From: Photobacterium marinum
GTDB lineage: Bacteria > Pseudomonadota > Gammaproteobacteria > Enterobacterales > Vibrionaceae
Reading direction: 5' to 3'
Assembly (NCBI RefSeq): GCF_000331515.1
Contig: NZ_AMZO01000011.1
Coordinates: 1-64,000 of the forward strand
Length of the DNA stretch: 64,000 bases
In this document: in pieces, positions 44,375-55,385 of the stretch
Position numbering within the stretch: position 1 is the first letter of the stretch
Layout: each line of letters begins with the position of its first letter
Notes under the pieces: generated by a model
Databases searched by the model: none
What the model was told of the DNA's origin: nothing
The model's input: the letters and a program-made list of their open reading frames with translations, nothing else
Made by a program: the position numbers and the translations under genes

Positions 44375-46726
44375 ATGTTGCCGGACGACTATAAAGGACT
44401 GATCGAAAAACTGATACCGGTTTACGACAGTGATGACTTTGAAGACGTGTTTCTGCTGATGACCAGCGAAGCCAGCGGCCCTGCTCGTCTTCAAATCAAA
44501 ATGGAGCTTAACCGTATCATGGCCCCCTGCCGCCAGGTAGTTGATCTCCGAGGCCGGGTAAACGGTGAATGCCGTCCCTATGAGCTAGGTGGACTACGCC
44601 ATTGGCTCGATGATGTAGCCATCAACACCTACCATAAACGCATCAAGCATTTCGGCGGCAAATTCCGCGTCGGCCTTTACGAAGCGCTGATGAATACTCG
44701 CAATAACTTTCGTATCCTCCACCAGCAGCATAAGCAGGAAACCCATACAGCAGAGACACCCCGCCGAGATACTCAGTTTGATGCCAGCCTGATCCGCTTC
44801 GGCCATTACCTTACGCGGGAAGAAAACCGTCTGCAAATCACCACCCCGGTTGAACTGGCTCTGCCATTCAAACAAACGGTACATGGTGTTACCTCAGATT
44901 TATCCTGCTCCGGAGCAAAATTCAAGGTACCTTCGGCATTTAAATACAACCTGGGCATGTCGGTAAAAGCAACTTTTCCCCAAATGGCAGAAAAGTTCAG
45001 TGATCCCCGCCTCGCTAAAGGCGTGGAATACCGAATCCTGGGAATTGATGACAACAAAGATAACGACAGCTTCAAGTGGTTGCGCCTTAAAATTACCAGC
45101 GACAATACCGCCATCAAGCAAGCTATCGAACAGAGCCTGAGGCAGTCACACCACCGCACCAAAAAAAATCATGAAGATGAAGTGATCAAAGCCCGTACCA
45201 AAGGCTATGAGCACTGCTTCCTCAAGCATACCTCCAGCATGCCGATGTTCTTTGCCGGTAACAAACTGGAGTATTGCCTGCTGACCGAGCACAACCGTCA
45301 TATCTGGGATCACTGGCACGACGAGCGCAACCAGCCGGTTATCAACCACCTGCTTTCAACTGAACGGATGGCAACTCTGGGTAAAGCAGGACTGAAGCAG
45401 TGCAGCACACTGATCTACAGTTTCTGCCATGAGCACAGCCAGAAAAGCTTTTTCTATTCAGCGGCTCTGCCGGAAATGACCATGGAAGAGCGCCAGCTTT
45501 TCTGGCATGTCGGCGCAGTGCGCAACAGCTGGCGGGTAAGCCGCCTGACGGTTTACCCGATTGAACAGGATTGCCTGGACGAACTGCAGGAAATCGCCCC
45601 CGAGATGGTTGATAAACTGAGCGTCCTTACTCACATCGGCATCCTACAAGATCTGACTAACGAAGAAGCACAGCAGGACTACCGGCTGACAATGAAGCCC
45701 CAGCTGTCAGGTAAGGCTTTGCAGCCATTCCGCCACCCGCGTAATCCTGTATCGGACGCCAAAGCCATCTTCTTTGATCCCAAACCACAACGTTGTGAGT
45801 CGCGGTTTATGTTCGAAACCCCTATCGAACTCAGTTCCTCAGATTTACCGACCATGACCGGAGCAACCGTCGACTTTTCTATCAGCGGCCTGAACCTGAA
45901 TCTGCATCAACCATTGCCGCTAAGGCGAGGTCAGGAGGTGAGCATTAGCTTCACCGAGCTACAAAAACAGGATAAAAGAGCACCGCTGACCCATATCCCG
46001 TATCGTGTGATCAGAGTGAGCCCTAATCACCAGAATATCCAGCTGACCACCGGCAGCGGGGAAAGTGCCTGGCGGGGAGAGCAGTTCCTGCGCCGCCTGA
46101 TCCAGCATAATGAAAGTAAGCTGACCCAGACCGAAGAACCGCTGCCAACCGGTGATCTGCTGCTGGCAATGCACCGGATGCTGCTGACTCACCTGAATAT
46201 GATCCCTTACTTCACAGAGAAAGTGGATCATAAGATGAAAATCCGGGCAATCTGCAGTAATTACCCGCTTCCGGCCCTGCCAAAAATTTTCAACCAGGCC
46301 GCTGGTGGCAATGGCTATTCGCTGGAACCGATTTTCCGTAATCGGGTGAAACGAATGCTGGCGGAAACCATGCGACCAGTTGAAATCCACCAACCTTATA
46401 TCCATGAGATGTACCTGAAACTACATATCAATGGCGGGCGGATACAACGCATCGACAGCAAACTGCGTGATGAATTTGATAACACCGAGCAACGGATAAA
46501 ATTTATCAGAGAAGCGAAAAAACAAGGCGGTTTTATGGCGCTGAGGATCACCGCAGTACCGGTACTCAACCCGATGACCGCCCTGACGGGACTGGAACTG
46601 GGTGCACTGGCAAAGAAAATTCTTCACCGGGCCCGAGCTCTGGAGATGGAGTTCACGTCACTGGCGGGATGCGGTGAGATGTACGATATCACCGATGAGG
46701 TAATGGTTCGACTTGAAGTTGGATGA
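44375..46726 (+). CDS. plzC: large PilZ-domain protein, PlzC-like
   Basis: About 783 aa from the ATG at 44375 (an in-frame TTG at 44351 is the alternative; neither has a good ribosome-binding site). Two PilZ-like regions: DLSCSGAKFKV (~180-190) and DFSISGLNLNL (~515-525), each in a domain preceded by RF or RFMFETPIEL segments. Gene order radA-this-serB-smp-deo matches V. cholerae VC2343-VC2347, where VC2344 is PlzC. A cytosolic c-di-GMP-responsive protein; its output is unknown. PilZ motif 1 looks less conserved than motif 2. Confidence 0.8.
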   Translation: MLPDDYKGLIEKLIPVYDSDDFEDVFLLMTSEASGPARLQIKMELNRIMAPCRQVVDLRGRVNGECRPYELGGLRHWLDDVAINTYHKRIKHFGGKFRVGLYEALMNTRNNFRILHQQHKQETHTAETPRRDTQFDASLIRFGHYLTREENRLQITTPVELALPFKQTVHGVTSDLSCSGAKFKVPSAFKYNLGMSVKATFPQMAEKFSDPRLAKGVEYRILGIDDNKDNDSFKWLRLKITSDNTAIKQAIEQSLRQSHHRTKKNHEDEVIKARTKGYEHCFLKHTSSMPMFFAGNKLEYCLLTEHNRHIWDHWHDERNQPVINHLLSTERMATLGKAGLKQCSTLIYSFCHEHSQKSFFYSAALPEMTMEERQLFWHVGAVRNSWRVSRLTVYPIEQDCLDELQEIAPEMVDKLSVLTHIGILQDLTNEEAQQDYRLTMKPQLSGKALQPFRHPRNPVSDAKAIFFDPKPQRCESRFMFETPIELSSSDLPTMTGATVDFSISGLNLNLHQPLPLRRGQEVSISFTELQKQDKRAPLTHIPYRVIRVSPNHQNIQLTTGSGESAWRGEQFLRRLIQHNESKLTQTEEPLPTGDLLLAMHRMLLTHLNMIPYFTEKVDHKMKIRAICSNYPLPALPKIFNQAAGGNGYSLEPIFRNRVKRMLAETMRPVEIHQPYIHEMYLKLHINGGRIQRIDSKLRDEFDNTEQRIKFIREAKKQGGFMALRITAVPVLNPMTALTGLELGALAKKILHRARALEMEFTSLAGCGEMYDITDEVMVRLEVG

Positions 46727-46796
46727 CGCAAACAAATCAATCCCAGGGACCGGAAACTAAAGCAAAGCCAAGAACAAGTAGTCAGTAACTAAACAC

Positions 46797-46829
46797 AAAA
46801 GCGAGAACCACCGACTCTCGCTTTTTATT
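46797..46829. terminator. bidirectional terminator, plzC / serB
   Basis: AAAAGCGAGA/TCTCGCTTTTT arms with a nine-base loop. Confidence 0.82.
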
Positions 46830-46844
46830 TCAAACGGCCTGCTT

Positions 46845-47798
46845 TCAAGACATGATCAACGAAGCAGACAGAATACACATCACCCCGCCAAGGTCGGCAT
46901 AACGGATCACCGCAGGAGCCTCTGCTTCTACTTTCGGTTTAGCATGGTAGGCAATCCCCAACCCTGCCGTTTTCAGCATGAGAAGATCATTGGCACCATC
47001 ACCAACTGCAACTGTATTAGCCTGCGAAATGCCGTACTGCTCAGCCAGGTTCAGCAAAATATCAGCCTTCACCCTGGCATCAACCACTTTGCCTAACACA
47101 TGTCCCGTCAGTTTGCCGTCGATAATTTCCAGCGTATTTGACTGCGCATGGGCCAGATCCAGCTCCTGCTTCAAGTAATCAGAGAAATAGGTAAAACCAC
47201 CGGAAGCAATCGCCGCCTTCCAGCCATGGTGATGAAGAGACGCCACCAGTTCGCGCAGCTCCGGCATCATCGGCAGAGTTGAGCGCACGCTTTCCAAAAT
47301 GCCTTCATCGGCTCCGGCCAGCTTCGATACCCGTTGGCGCAGGCTCTGTTCAAAATCCAGTTCGCCCTGCATGGCCCTCTCGGTCACTTCCGCCACCTGC
47401 TCGCCGACACCGGCCAGCACCGCCAGCTCATCAATGCATTCAATTTCGATGGCAGTGGAATCCATATCCATCACTACCAGTCCCGGCTGCGATAAATCCG
47501 GTAAATCACTGACTCGGGTACAGTCAAGCTTAGCCGCAATCACAGCCTGCTCCAGCGCATCAGAGAAGGCATTGCCGAGCAACAAGGCATCATAGCTACC
47601 GACTGTCCAAGTCGCTGTAACATCCAGCGTCTCTCCGGCCTTTTCATTCAATCCTGATAACAACTCAGCAGTGATCCCGCGGCCAAAAACCAATACGCCG
47701 GCCTTTTTTCGGTCTAAATTTGAAGCATCACCGATAGCGGGATAATGCTGTTGCATCGAAGTGTGTTTTTCAATTTTCAGCACGCTAACTACATCCAT
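46845..47798 (-). CDS. serB: phosphoserine phosphatase SerB
   Basis: 317 aa from ATG 47798 (the frame is open to a TTG at 47834). HAD-family motif I VMDMDSTAIEIECIDE with nucleophile and general acid Asp, motif II AIASGGFTYFSDYL, motif III/IV VAVGDGANDLLMLKTAGLGIAYHAKPKV. Last step of serine biosynthesis. The ~100-residue N-terminal ACT-like region is typical of vibrio/enteric SerB. Divergent from smp. Confidence 0.95.
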   Translation of the reverse strand: MDVVSVLKIEKHTSMQQHYPAIGDASNLDRKKAGVLVFGRGITAELLSGLNEKAGETLDVTATWTVGSYDALLLGNAFSDALEQAVIAAKLDCTRVSDLPDLSQPGLVVMDMDSTAIEIECIDELAVLAGVGEQVAEVTERAMQGELDFEQSLRQRVSKLAGADEGILESVRSTLPMMPELRELVASLHHHGWKAAIASGGFTYFSDYLKQELDLAHAQSNTLEIIDGKLTGHVLGKVVDARVKADILLNLAEQYGISQANTVAVGDGANDLLMLKTAGLGIAYHAKPKVEAEAPAVIRYADLGGVMCILSASLIMS

Positions 47799-47915
47799 GT
47801 TTATGGGTTGGTCATAATATTCAACAGCTACCAAAGTACCCTATTGCAATTTATTTGGGCAAGCCCCAATATGGCATTCGAACATTTCGACCATATTGTT
47901 GGCGACGTTAAGATT

Positions 47916-48527
47916 ATGAAACTAAGAACAAAGCGACTACACCGAGCATGGCAAATTCTGGTGCTGATCATCTGCTTAGGCGGGCTGGTTGCCATGCTGG
48001 AGTTTGGCTCGGATATCACCATCCGCAACTACCAAGCTCTGACTAATCAGACTCAGTCACTGGCTCGTATGGTCGTGCGCCAGGCTGCCGAAACAGCCGC
48101 CAACGATATGATCGACAAGAAACAGGACAAACTGCAGTCTCTGGTACAGCAACTCTCACAGGAACCGCTGATCCTTGATGCGACTATTTACGATCTGGAA
48201 GGGGTCACCGTCGCCAAAACTGAAGAATCCATGCCGCTTGAACAGGTTACCGGAATATCTACCCCGCTGTCGGTTGCCAGCTTCGGCCGCCTGCAGTTGA
48301 TTGAGCCGATCATGGCTGAAGGCCAGGTGGTGGGCTTTGTCCGCATTACCTTAGAGCAGGGGCGACTGCTGGAACACGCCGCCAGCCAGGTTGAGTACAT
48401 GACCAATACTATCCGCGGATTGGTAATTGCTGCGCTTATCATCGGCTTCCTGCTGGCATTTACCTTCGGCCGCCGCAAGGATATCTGGCACTTCCCGTTC
48501 CTGCTTACTTCAAACGCGAAAGACTGA
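47916..48527 (+). CDS. smp: YtjB/Smp membrane protein
   Basis: 203 aa from ATG 47916; the upstream 57 codons of open frame lie over the serB promoter region and lack family character. Topology: N-terminal TM helix (~12-30), periplasmic domain (LDATIYDLEGVTVAKT, similar to a sensor-type fold), second TM helix (~165-185), short tail ending FPFLLTSNAKD. Conserved next to serB across Enterobacterales and Vibrionales; function unknown. Confidence 0.88.
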   Translation: MKLRTKRLHRAWQILVLIICLGGLVAMLEFGSDITIRNYQALTNQTQSLARMVVRQAAETAANDMIDKKQDKLQSLVQQLSQEPLILDATIYDLEGVTVAKTEESMPLEQVTGISTPLSVASFGRLQLIEPIMAEGQVVGFVRITLEQGRLLEHAASQVEYMTNTIRGLVIAALIIGFLLAFTFGRRKDIWHFPFLLTSNAKD

Positions 48528-48540
48528 TCTGAATTGGATA

Positions 48541-48561
48541 TGCTCAGTTAATAACTGAGCA
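48541..48561. other. palindrome after smp
   Basis: TGCTCAGTTA/TAACTGAGCA arms around one base, 14 nt after the smp stop, without a T-tract. It precedes the true terminator and may stabilise the mRNA end. Confidence 0.5.
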
Positions 48562-48588
48562 AACAACCTCCCGACACACAGCACATAG

Positions 48589-48620
48589 AAAAAGGGCTTG
48601 CCATCGGCAAGCCCTTTTCA
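48589..48620. terminator. bidirectional terminator, smp / deoD
   Basis: AAAAAGGGCTTGCC/GGCAAGCCCTTTT stem with an ATC loop. Confidence 0.88.
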
Positions 48621-48646
48621 ATATCCAGATACTTCTATCCCGAGGA

Positions 48647-49366
48647 TTACTCTGCGTCACCCAGAAGAACAGATTCCAGTGCGATTTCCATCATTTCGTT
48701 GAAAGTCAGCTGGCGCTCTTCAGAAGTTGTCGCTTCACCACGCAGGATGTGGTCAGAAACAGTACAGATAGTCAGTGCCTTAGCACCAAACTCTGCTGCA
48801 AGACCGTAGATACCCGCAGCTTCCATTTCAACACCAACGATGCCGTACTTCTTCATAGTCTGGAAGAAGTCGAAATCAGGGTTGTAGAACAGGTCAGCAG
48901 AGAAGATGTTACCAACTTTAACGTCAACACCTTTCGCTTTCGCCGCTTCAACAGCATTCTGAACCATACCGTAGTCAGCCAGTGCTGCGAAATCATGGTC
49001 ACCAAAACGGATACGGTTAACCTTAGAATCAGTAGATGCGCCCATGCCGATAACTACGTCACGTAGGTTTACGTCGTCACGAACTGCACCACAGCTACCT
49101 ACACGGATGATTTTCTTAACGCCGAAGTCTTTGATCAGTTCAGTCGCGTAGATTGAGCAAGAAGGGATACCCATACCGTGACCCATTACAGAGATCTTAC
49201 GGCCTTTGTAAGTACCAGTGTAACCAAACATGTTACGAACATTACAAACTTCCTTTACGTCTTCCAGGAAAGTTTCTGCAATGTACTTAGCACGTAGCGG
49301 GTCACCCGGCATCAGAACAACATCTGCAAAATCACCCATTTCTGCATTAATGTGAGGAGTAGCCAT
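48647..49366 (-). CDS. deoD: purine-nucleoside phosphorylase DeoD
   Basis: 239 aa, hexameric low-specificity enzyme: [50 protein letters not shown], and [15 protein letters not shown] at the nucleoside site. Cleaves purine (deoxy)nucleosides to base and (deoxy)ribose-1-phosphate. Last gene of deoC-A-B-D; 128 bp after deoB, with a hairpin (GCTGTTTCG/CGAAACAGC, 49438-49473) in the spacer. Confidence 0.97.
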   Translation of the reverse strand: MATPHINAEMGDFADVVLMPGDPLRAKYIAETFLEDVKEVCNVRNMFGYTGTYKGRKISVMGHGMGIPSCSIYATELIKDFGVKKIIRVGSCGAVRDDVNLRDVVIGMGASTDSKVNRIRFGDHDFAALADYGMVQNAVEAAKAKGVDVKVGNIFSADLFYNPDFDFFQTMKKYGIVGVEMEAAGIYGLAAEFGAKALTICTVSDHILRGEATTSEERQLTFNEMMEIALESVLLGDAE

Positions 49367-49494
49367 CTTTTATTTCCTTGATTTATCCGTTTTCCGTTGG
49401 ATGCTTCTGTCCAACATCAATTTGCTATTTTTGAAGTGCTGTTTCGAACTATAAAACTATAGAACGAAACAGCGGCAGGGATAGGTTTCCGTGA

Positions 49495-50715
49495 TTACAG
49501 GAATGACTTACCGTATTCCATATCGGTTGTACCGAAGTATTCTGCCAGTGACTGGCCGATATCGGCAAACGTTTCACGGCGACCGAGTGAGCCAGGCTTC
49601 ACTTTAGGACCTGATACAAGAACAGGGATGTGCTCACGAGTATGGTCAGTACCTTCCCACGTAGGGTCACAACCGTGGTCTGCTGTCAGGATTAACACGT
49701 CATCTTCTTGAAGCAGTTCAGTAATTTCCGGCAGGCGCTTATCGAAGTATTCCAGTGCTGCAGCATAGCCAGCTACGTCGCGACGGTGGCCGTAAGCTGA
49801 ATCAAAATCTACGAAGTTAGTAAACACGATAGTGTTGTCACCCGCTTCCTTGATTTGCTCAAGTGTAGCTTCGAACAGCGCAGGAATACCGGTTGCTTTC
49901 ACTTTCTTAGTGATGCCGCAGCCTGCGTAGATGTCAGAGATCTTACCGATAGAAACAACGTTACCGCCTTTCTCGTCAACCAGCTTCTGCAACACAGTTG
50001 CTGAAGGTGGCTCGATAGACAGGTCACGACGGTTACCGGTACGCTCAAACTGACCTTTACCGGCGCCGATGAATGGACGCGCGATAACACGACCGATGTT
50101 GTAGTCTTCAAGCTCTTCACGAACGATCTGGCAAAGCTCCATCAGCTTGTCCAAGCCATAAGTTTCTTCATGGCAGGCAATCTGGAATACAGAGTCAGCA
50201 GAAGTATAGAAGATTGGCTTGCCAGTCTTCATGTGCTCTTCGCCCAGGTCATCCAGGATTTGAGTACCTGATGCGTGGCAGTCACCCAGGTAACCAGGCA
50301 GCTGAGCGCGTTCAACGATGCGATCCAAAAGCTCTTTAGGGAAGCTGTTGGAGTGTTCAGTGAAGTAACCCCATTCAAACAGTACAGGTACACCAGCAAT
50401 TTCCCAGTGGCCAGACGGAGTGTCTTTACCTGAAGAAATTTCTTTTGCGTGAGCGAAAGCACCAGTGATTTCAGCATCCGCATCCAGACCTGCAGGGTAT
50501 TCACCTGAAGATTCTTCGCACGCCTTGGCCAGACCCAGTTTCGTCATGTTAGGCAGGTGTAGCGGGCCGCTGCGCTCGCCGTTGTCAGCTGCGCCGCGGG
50601 CACATGCTGCTGCAATATGACCAAGTGTATTGGCACCAGTATCGCCGAAATCAGCGGCGTCTTCTGTTGCACCAATACCGAAAGAATCTAGTACAAGGAT
50701 AATTGAACGTTTCAT
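49495..50715 (-). CDS. deoB: phosphopentomutase DeoB
   Basis: 406 aa from ATG 50715, where GGAGT lies 5-6 nt upstream; an open extension to 50886 overlaps deoA and is discarded. [20 protein letters not shown] supplies a metal-binding Asp; [26 protein letters not shown] the other metal ligands. Interconverts (deoxy)ribose-1-P and -5-P, linking DeoA/DeoD to DeoC. 10 bp after deoA. Confidence 0.97.
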   Translation of the reverse strand: MKRSIILVLDSFGIGATEDAADFGDTGANTLGHIAAACARGAADNGERSGPLHLPNMTKLGLAKACEESSGEYPAGLDADAEITGAFAHAKEISSGKDTPSGHWEIAGVPVLFEWGYFTEHSNSFPKELLDRIVERAQLPGYLGDCHASGTQILDDLGEEHMKTGKPIFYTSADSVFQIACHEETYGLDKLMELCQIVREELEDYNIGRVIARPFIGAGKGQFERTGNRRDLSIEPPSATVLQKLVDEKGGNVVSIGKISDIYAGCGITKKVKATGIPALFEATLEQIKEAGDNTIVFTNFVDFDSAYGHRRDVAGYAAALEYFDKRLPEITELLQEDDVLILTADHGCDPTWEGTDHTREHIPVLVSGPKVKPGSLGRRETFADIGQSLAEYFGTTDMEYGKSFL

Positions 50716-50725
50716 TTTGACTCCA

Positions 50726-52057
50726 TTAAACATCTTCAGGACGAATGCGGCGGTATACCTCTGGGGTCGGTTCAGGTTTCTGTTCAGAAACCACGATGCT
50801 TTCGCGAACCGCTTTAGCCGCTTCTTCCCATTGAGCTTCTGTGCGGGCGTGGATGACAGCCAGCGGAGTTTCCGCATTAACTTCATCGCCCAGACGGATC
50901 ATGTCACTCAGACCTACTGCATAGTCGATCTTGTCAGTCGCAACGCGGCGACCGCCACCCATACCAACAACTGCCATACCCAGGCCGCGAGTATCCATTG
51001 AATATGCGTAACCTGTAGTTTCAGCAAATACCGGCTTAACAATGTCTGCTTTTTCCAGGTAGTTGTCGTAGTTCTGCATGAAGTCCGCAGGGCCGCCCAG
51101 GCCAGCAACCATCTTGCCGAAGCACTCTGCCGCTTTACCGTTGTCCAGTACAGCCTGCAGCTTAGCACGAGCTTCTTCCAGATCAGCCGCCAGGCCGCTG
51201 TTTACAAGCATTTCGGCACACAGTGCCATGGTTACTTCGAATAAGCGAGGGTTACGGTATTCACCGGTCAGGAATTGCACCGCTTCGCGAACTTCCAGTG
51301 CGTTACCAGCTGTTGAAGCCAGTACCTGGTTCATGTCAGTCAGCAGAGCTGTTGTCTTAGTACCGGCACCGTTTGCTACCGCAACAATAGATTTAGCCAG
51401 CTCTTCAGACGCTTCGTAAGTTGGCATGAAGGCACCTGAACCGACTTTCACGTCCATTACCAGCGAACCAAGACCAGCAGCCAGTTTCTTAGACAGGATA
51501 GAACCTGTGATCAGGGAGATGTTATCAACCGTTGCTGTCACGTCACGAGTAGCGTAAACACGCTTATCTGCCGGTGCCAGATCGCCAGTCTGACCGATAA
51601 TTGCCACACCTGCGTCTTTGGTCACCTGACCGAATACTTCATTAGAAGGGGTAATGTTGTAGCCTGGAATTGCTTCCAGTTTGTCCAGCGTACCACCGGT
51701 ATGGCCCAGACCACGGCCAGAAATCATAGGTACGAAACCGCCACATGCTGCAACCATAGGGCCAAGCATCAGTGAAGTTACGTCACCTACACCACCGGTA
51801 GAGTGCTTGTCGACGATTGGGCCGCCGAAGTTCATGTGATCCCAGTTAATAACCATGCCGGAGTCACGCATGGCACAAGTCAGGGCAACACGTTCATTCA
51901 TGGTCATGTCATTGAAGTAGATTGCCATTGCGAATGCTGCAATCTGACCTTCAGAAACTGTGTCTTTAGCCACACCCTGAATGAAGAAGTTGATTTCGTC
52001 AGCCGTTAGTTCGATGTTGTCGCGTTTTTTTCTGATGATTTCTTGTGGTAAATACAT
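50726..52057 (-). CDS. deoA: thymidine phosphorylase DeoA
   Basis: 443 aa from ATG 52057 behind [29 protein letters not shown] (phosphate site) and [22 protein letters not shown] are family signatures. Converts thymidine and phosphate to thymine and 2-deoxyribose-1-phosphate. Second gene in the deo operon after a 199-bp spacer with a hairpin. Confidence 0.97.
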   Translation of the reverse strand: MYLPQEIIRKKRDNIELTADEINFFIQGVAKDTVSEGQIAAFAMAIYFNDMTMNERVALTCAMRDSGMVINWDHMNFGGPIVDKHSTGGVGDVTSLMLGPMVAACGGFVPMISGRGLGHTGGTLDKLEAIPGYNITPSNEVFGQVTKDAGVAIIGQTGDLAPADKRVYATRDVTATVDNISLITGSILSKKLAAGLGSLVMDVKVGSGAFMPTYEASEELAKSIVAVANGAGTKTTALLTDMNQVLASTAGNALEVREAVQFLTGEYRNPRLFEVTMALCAEMLVNSGLAADLEEARAKLQAVLDNGKAAECFGKMVAGLGGPADFMQNYDNYLEKADIVKPVFAETTGYAYSMDTRGLGMAVVGMGGGRRVATDKIDYAVGLSDMIRLGDEVNAETPLAVIHARTEAQWEEAAKAVRESIVVSEQKPEPTPEVYRRIRPEDV

Positions 52058-52222
52058 GGTATTCCCCAATTCTGATAATTTGTGTAGGGCATATGACGAT
52101 TTACCTCGTAAAGCCGATTTGTACATCCTAAATCGCTTTACGGCATGATTCTCGGCCGCAAGAATGCTGCTCGTGCCTAAAACCCGGCAAGAACCACACA
52201 GTAAACAGTCACGGAAATAAAT

Positions 52223-52245
52223 AAGGTGGCATTCATTGCCACCTT
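52223..52245 (-). terminator. intercistronic hairpin/attenuator after deoC
   Basis: Minus strand AAGGTGGC/GCCACCTT stem, seven-base loop, followed by ATTTATTT rather than a full T run. It probably reduces read-through from deoC into deoA. Confidence 0.6.
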
Positions 52246-52256
52246 ACGAGATAAGA

Positions 52257-53030
52257 TTAGTAGCCGCCTTCAGCCGCTTTTTCGCCTTCGCCTAGCGTAT
52301 GTAGCAGGTTAGCTAGCAGGCTAGATGCACCAAAGCGGTAGTGCATGTTGTCAGCCCAGTCAGCACCGTGGATGCGATCCGCCATTTCCAGGTAAGTCTT
52401 CGCATCTTCAGCAGTACGAACGCCGCCAGCTGGCTTGAAGCCAACAGTCTTCTCTACGCCCATCTCTTTGATTACGTTCAGCATGATTTCAGCAGATTCC
52501 GGTGTCGCGTTCACTGGCACTTTACCAGTTGAAGTCTTGATGAAGTCAGCGCCTGCTTTGATTGAGATTTCAGATGCTTTCTTGATCAGTTCTTCTGTCT
52601 TCAGCTCACCAGTTTCGATGATTACTTTCAGAAGGATGTCGCCACATGCTTCTTTACACTGCTTAACCAGTTCGAAGCCAACTTCCTCATTACCAGCCAT
52701 CAGAGCGCGGTAAGGGAATACTACGTCAACTTCGTCAGCACCGTATGCAACAGCAGCTTTCGTTTCAGCTACTGCGATTTCGATGTCGTCGTTACCGTGT
52801 GGGAAGTTAGTTACAGTTGCAATACGGACTTCAGGTGTACCTTGCTCACGCAGCTGCTTCTTCGCAACAGGGATAAAACGTGGGTAGATACAGATAGCTG
52901 CTGTGTTGCCTACAGGGGTTTTCGCGTTCTTACATAGCTCGATCACTTTTGCGTCAGTGTCGTCATCGTTCAGAGTTGTAAGATCCATTAGTTTAAGTGC
53001 ACGTAGTGCAGCAGCTTTTAAATCGCTCAT
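52257..53030 (-). CDS. deoC: deoxyribose-phosphate aldolase DeoC
   Basis: 257 aa. [12 protein letters not shown] and the Schiff-base region [24 protein letters not shown] (KTSTGK) define the class I aldolase; [15 protein letters not shown] is the phosphate site. Splits deoxyribose-5-P into acetaldehyde and glyceraldehyde-3-P. First gene of the deo operon; GGAGATAGTC precedes the ATG. Confidence 0.97.
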   Translation of the reverse strand: MSDLKAAALRALKLMDLTTLNDDDTDAKVIELCKNAKTPVGNTAAICIYPRFIPVAKKQLREQGTPEVRIATVTNFPHGNDDIEIAVAETKAAVAYGADEVDVVFPYRALMAGNEEVGFELVKQCKEACGDILLKVIIETGELKTEELIKKASEISIKAGADFIKTSTGKVPVNATPESAEIMLNVIKEMGVEKTVGFKPAGGVRTAEDAKTYLEMADRIHGADWADNMHYRFGASSLLANLLHTLGEGEKAAEGGY

Positions 53031-53451
53031 GACTATCTCCAGTCCAGTTATTTTCTACCAAGCTTATAGAAACTGTTCCATACGCTTGACGGCAATCTAT
53101 TCCTATACCGTCAAACGGCCCGCCTACAGCGAACAGTTAGATGAGCGGACTTGGTTCCTTGAAGACTCAGGAAAGCAATGCGAGATTACCAACCTGATTG
53201 ATATCCATTTCACCGCGCAAGACACCAGGGTAACCAACGCATCTTGCAATAAGTGCCGTTCAGCAAACCGTGACAGTACTCCCATCACGACGGGGAAACG
53301 CTGAAACAGCAATCGTCAATTCTTGATGGTGCTCGCTAATAATACCAAGCTCTTTTACGCCCCACCATCAAAGTCGTGTTTCCATCCGTGCACAATGTGT
53401 TTACGACTATAGATTAGAGTAAACAATTGTTATTACTTGATAAATTACTCA
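53031..53451. promoter_or_regulatory. deo operon upstream region
   Basis: A 421-bp spacer before deoC. It contains a perfect inverted repeat TTGACGG (53086-53092) / CCGTCAA (53108-53114) 56-84 bp upstream of deoC, with a possible TATAAG -10 (minus strand, 53069-53064) between it and the gene. At the far end TTACTTGAT/ATCAAGTAA arms (53433-53441 and 53451-53459) straddle the xapX stop. I saw no full CRP site or purine riboswitch. Confidence 0.45.
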
Positions 53452-53622
53452 TCAAGTAAAGAAACGCTCCACAAGCCACTGGTAAAAAATACCACCGGCA
53501 TACACCCCGAAAATACCCATGACACCGGGCAGAACCGGCGGCGCAGGAATGGGCAGTTTTATTGCTGAAAACAAGACCCCGACAATAAAACCTGCCGCCA
53601 GCGCCAGTATGGTTTCGCTCAT
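53452..53622 (-). CDS. XapX-domain small membrane protein
   Basis: 56 aa from ATG 53622 (AGAGAG upstream). MSETILALAAGFIVGVLFSAIKLPIPAPPVLPGVMGIFGVYAGG is the XapX pattern: two hydrophobic segments joined by a Pro-rich turn. Function unknown; its place between deoC and nupC hints at nucleoside metabolism but may be incidental. Confidence 0.8.
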   Translation of the reverse strand: MSETILALAAGFIVGVLFSAIKLPIPAPPVLPGVMGIFGVYAGGIFYQWLVERFFT

Positions 53623-53847
53623 AACTTTTCTCTCTGTGTTATACAGCACAAGAAAAGTGTAGCCCGCGGTCACTGGGGGTGCCGTTGTAACGACAAGATT
53701 GATAGTAACAAAGGGAGCTCACCAAAATCGGAGCGCAATCGATTAAACAGAACAAAGTTTCACACGTTACAAGGTTTTTACCAAATCTGTTGAATAGACA
53801 TAAGTGAAGAGATGCGGCAGGAAAAGGACGAGGAGTTACACATACAA

Positions 53848-53877
53848 AAACGCCACAGCATGGCTGTGGCGTTTAAT
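53848..53877 (-). terminator. terminator of nupC
   Basis: Minus strand AAACGCCACAGC/GCTGTGGCGTTT stem with a three-base loop, then TTGTATG. Confidence 0.78.
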
Positions 53878-53901
53878 ATACTTACTGAATTAAATCAGTG
53901 A

Positions 53902-55167
53902 TTACATTGCGTTCAGGCTTACAAACAGGCCAGCGATAGTTGCAGACATCAGGTTAGATAGAGTACCTGCTGCTACTGCCTTCATACCGAAGCGAGCAAT
54001 GTCGTGGCGACGGCTTGGAGCCAGACCACCCAGACCACCAAGTAGGATTGCTACAGAAGATAGGTTAGCAAAACCACACAATGCGAAAGAAATAATTGCT
54101 GAAGTCTTGTCAGTAAGAACAACTTCTGCACCTTCAGCTAGGTAAGGAGCAAAGTTCAGGTAAGCAACGAATTCGTTCACTACCAGTTTCTGACCGATGA
54201 AAGAACCAGCGATAGTTGCTTCTTCCCATGGAACACCGATTAGGAATGCCAGAGGAGAGAATACGTAACCAAGGATCAGTTCCAGAGTCAGCTCTGGCAT
54301 ACCGAACCAACCACCGATACCACCCAGCAGGCCGTTGATCAGTGCAATCAGACCGATGAATGCAAGAAGCATCGCACCAACGTTCAGAGCAAGCTGCATA
54401 CCAGAAGATGCACCAGCTGCTGCTGCGTCGATAACGTTCGCTGGTTTCTCGTCTTCAGATACTGCATCGCCAGCCATCTGCTCGATTGGCTCTTCAGTTT
54501 CAGGCTTGATGATCTTAGCAAATAGCAGACCACCTGGTGCAGCCATGAAAGATGCCGCGATTAGGTATTCCAGAGGTACACCCATTGAAGCGTAACCAGC
54601 AAGTACACCACCAGCAACAGACGCCAGACCACCACACATAACCGCAAACAGCTCAGATTGAGTCATCTTAGGTACAAACGGACGAATAACCAGAGGTGCT
54701 TCGGTTTGACCTACGAAAATGTTAGCTGTAGCAGACATAGATTCGGCACGAGAAGTACCCAGTGCTTTCTGCAGACCACCACCAAGGATGTTGATAACAA
54801 CCTGCATGATGCCTAGGTAGTAAAGTACGCTAATCAGTGCTGAGAAGAATACAATTACAGGAAGTACACGTAGGGCGAATACGAAACCGCCACCACCGAA
54901 CACTTCAAACATCTTAGGTGAAGTCAGGCCACCGAATAGGAAGTTGATACCGTCGTTACCATAGTTGATAACATTGGCAACAGCAGTAGACATGCCGTAC
55001 AGCACGTCACGACCTACAGGCACATACAGTACAAAGGCACCCAAGCAGAATTGGATGGCAAATGCACCACCAACAGTACGTAAATTAATAGCTTTGCGGT
55101 TATCTGATAGTAGTACAGCTAGACCTAGCAGTACTGCCATCCCAACCAGGCTCATAAACAGGCTCAT
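53902..55167 (-). CDS. nupC: concentrative nucleoside transporter NupC
   Basis: 421 aa, multi-pass inner-membrane CNT-family symporter: [41 protein letters not shown] and [12 protein letters not shown] are substrate/ion-site signatures, with the terminal [24 protein letters not shown]. Imports nucleosides that the deo enzymes degrade. Regulated by CRP, judged from the perfect site upstream. Confidence 0.95.
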   Translation of the reverse strand: MSLFMSLVGMAVLLGLAVLLSDNRKAINLRTVGGAFAIQFCLGAFVLYVPVGRDVLYGMSTAVANVINYGNDGINFLFGGLTSPKMFEVFGGGGFVFALRVLPVIVFFSALISVLYYLGIMQVVINILGGGLQKALGTSRAESMSATANIFVGQTEAPLVIRPFVPKMTQSELFAVMCGGLASVAGGVLAGYASMGVPLEYLIAASFMAAPGGLLFAKIIKPETEEPIEQMAGDAVSEDEKPANVIDAAAAGASSGMQLALNVGAMLLAFIGLIALINGLLGGIGGWFGMPELTLELILGYVFSPLAFLIGVPWEEATIAGSFIGQKLVVNEFVAYLNFAPYLAEGAEVVLTDKTSAIISFALCGFANLSSVAILLGGLGGLAPSRRHDIARFGMKAVAAGTLSNLMSATIAGLFVSLNAM

Positions 55168-55312
55168 AGTTTATGGCATCCCTTTAGTTAAGTTTGGCGT
55201 CTCGACAATTCGGCTCATTAAGAGTCCGGCGCATTATACTCATGCCGTGACCGATAAAACTAATGCGGATATCACACTTTCCTAGGAAAGAAAGTGAAAG
55301 CAAAACCACAAT

Positions 55313-55328
55313 TGTGACGCTACTCACA
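55313..55328. promoter_or_regulatory. CRP-cAMP binding site upstream of nupC
   Basis: TGTGACGCTACTCACA, a perfect TGTGA-N6-TCACA, about 145 bp before the nupC ATG. Half-sites TATCACA (55271-55276 area) and GATCACA (55384-55390 area) lie nearby, suggesting a compound CRP/CytR region. Confidence 0.75.
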
Positions 55329-55385
55329 AACTACTTATTAACCAAAGCAACCGTTTGGCATTTTCGTTTGCTTTAGCGATCGAGA

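Noticed and set aside
47745..47915. N-terminal extension of smp
   Set aside because: Covers the serB start and promoter region; the family begins at the basic segment before the first membrane helix.
50716..50886. 57-codon N-terminal extension of deoB
   Set aside because: It overlaps deoA, and the ATG at 50715 has a good ribosome-binding site and matches the family N-terminus.
53031..53451. Purine riboswitch in the deo leader
   Set aside because: I looked for the conserved loop and junction sequences on the minus strand and did not find them.
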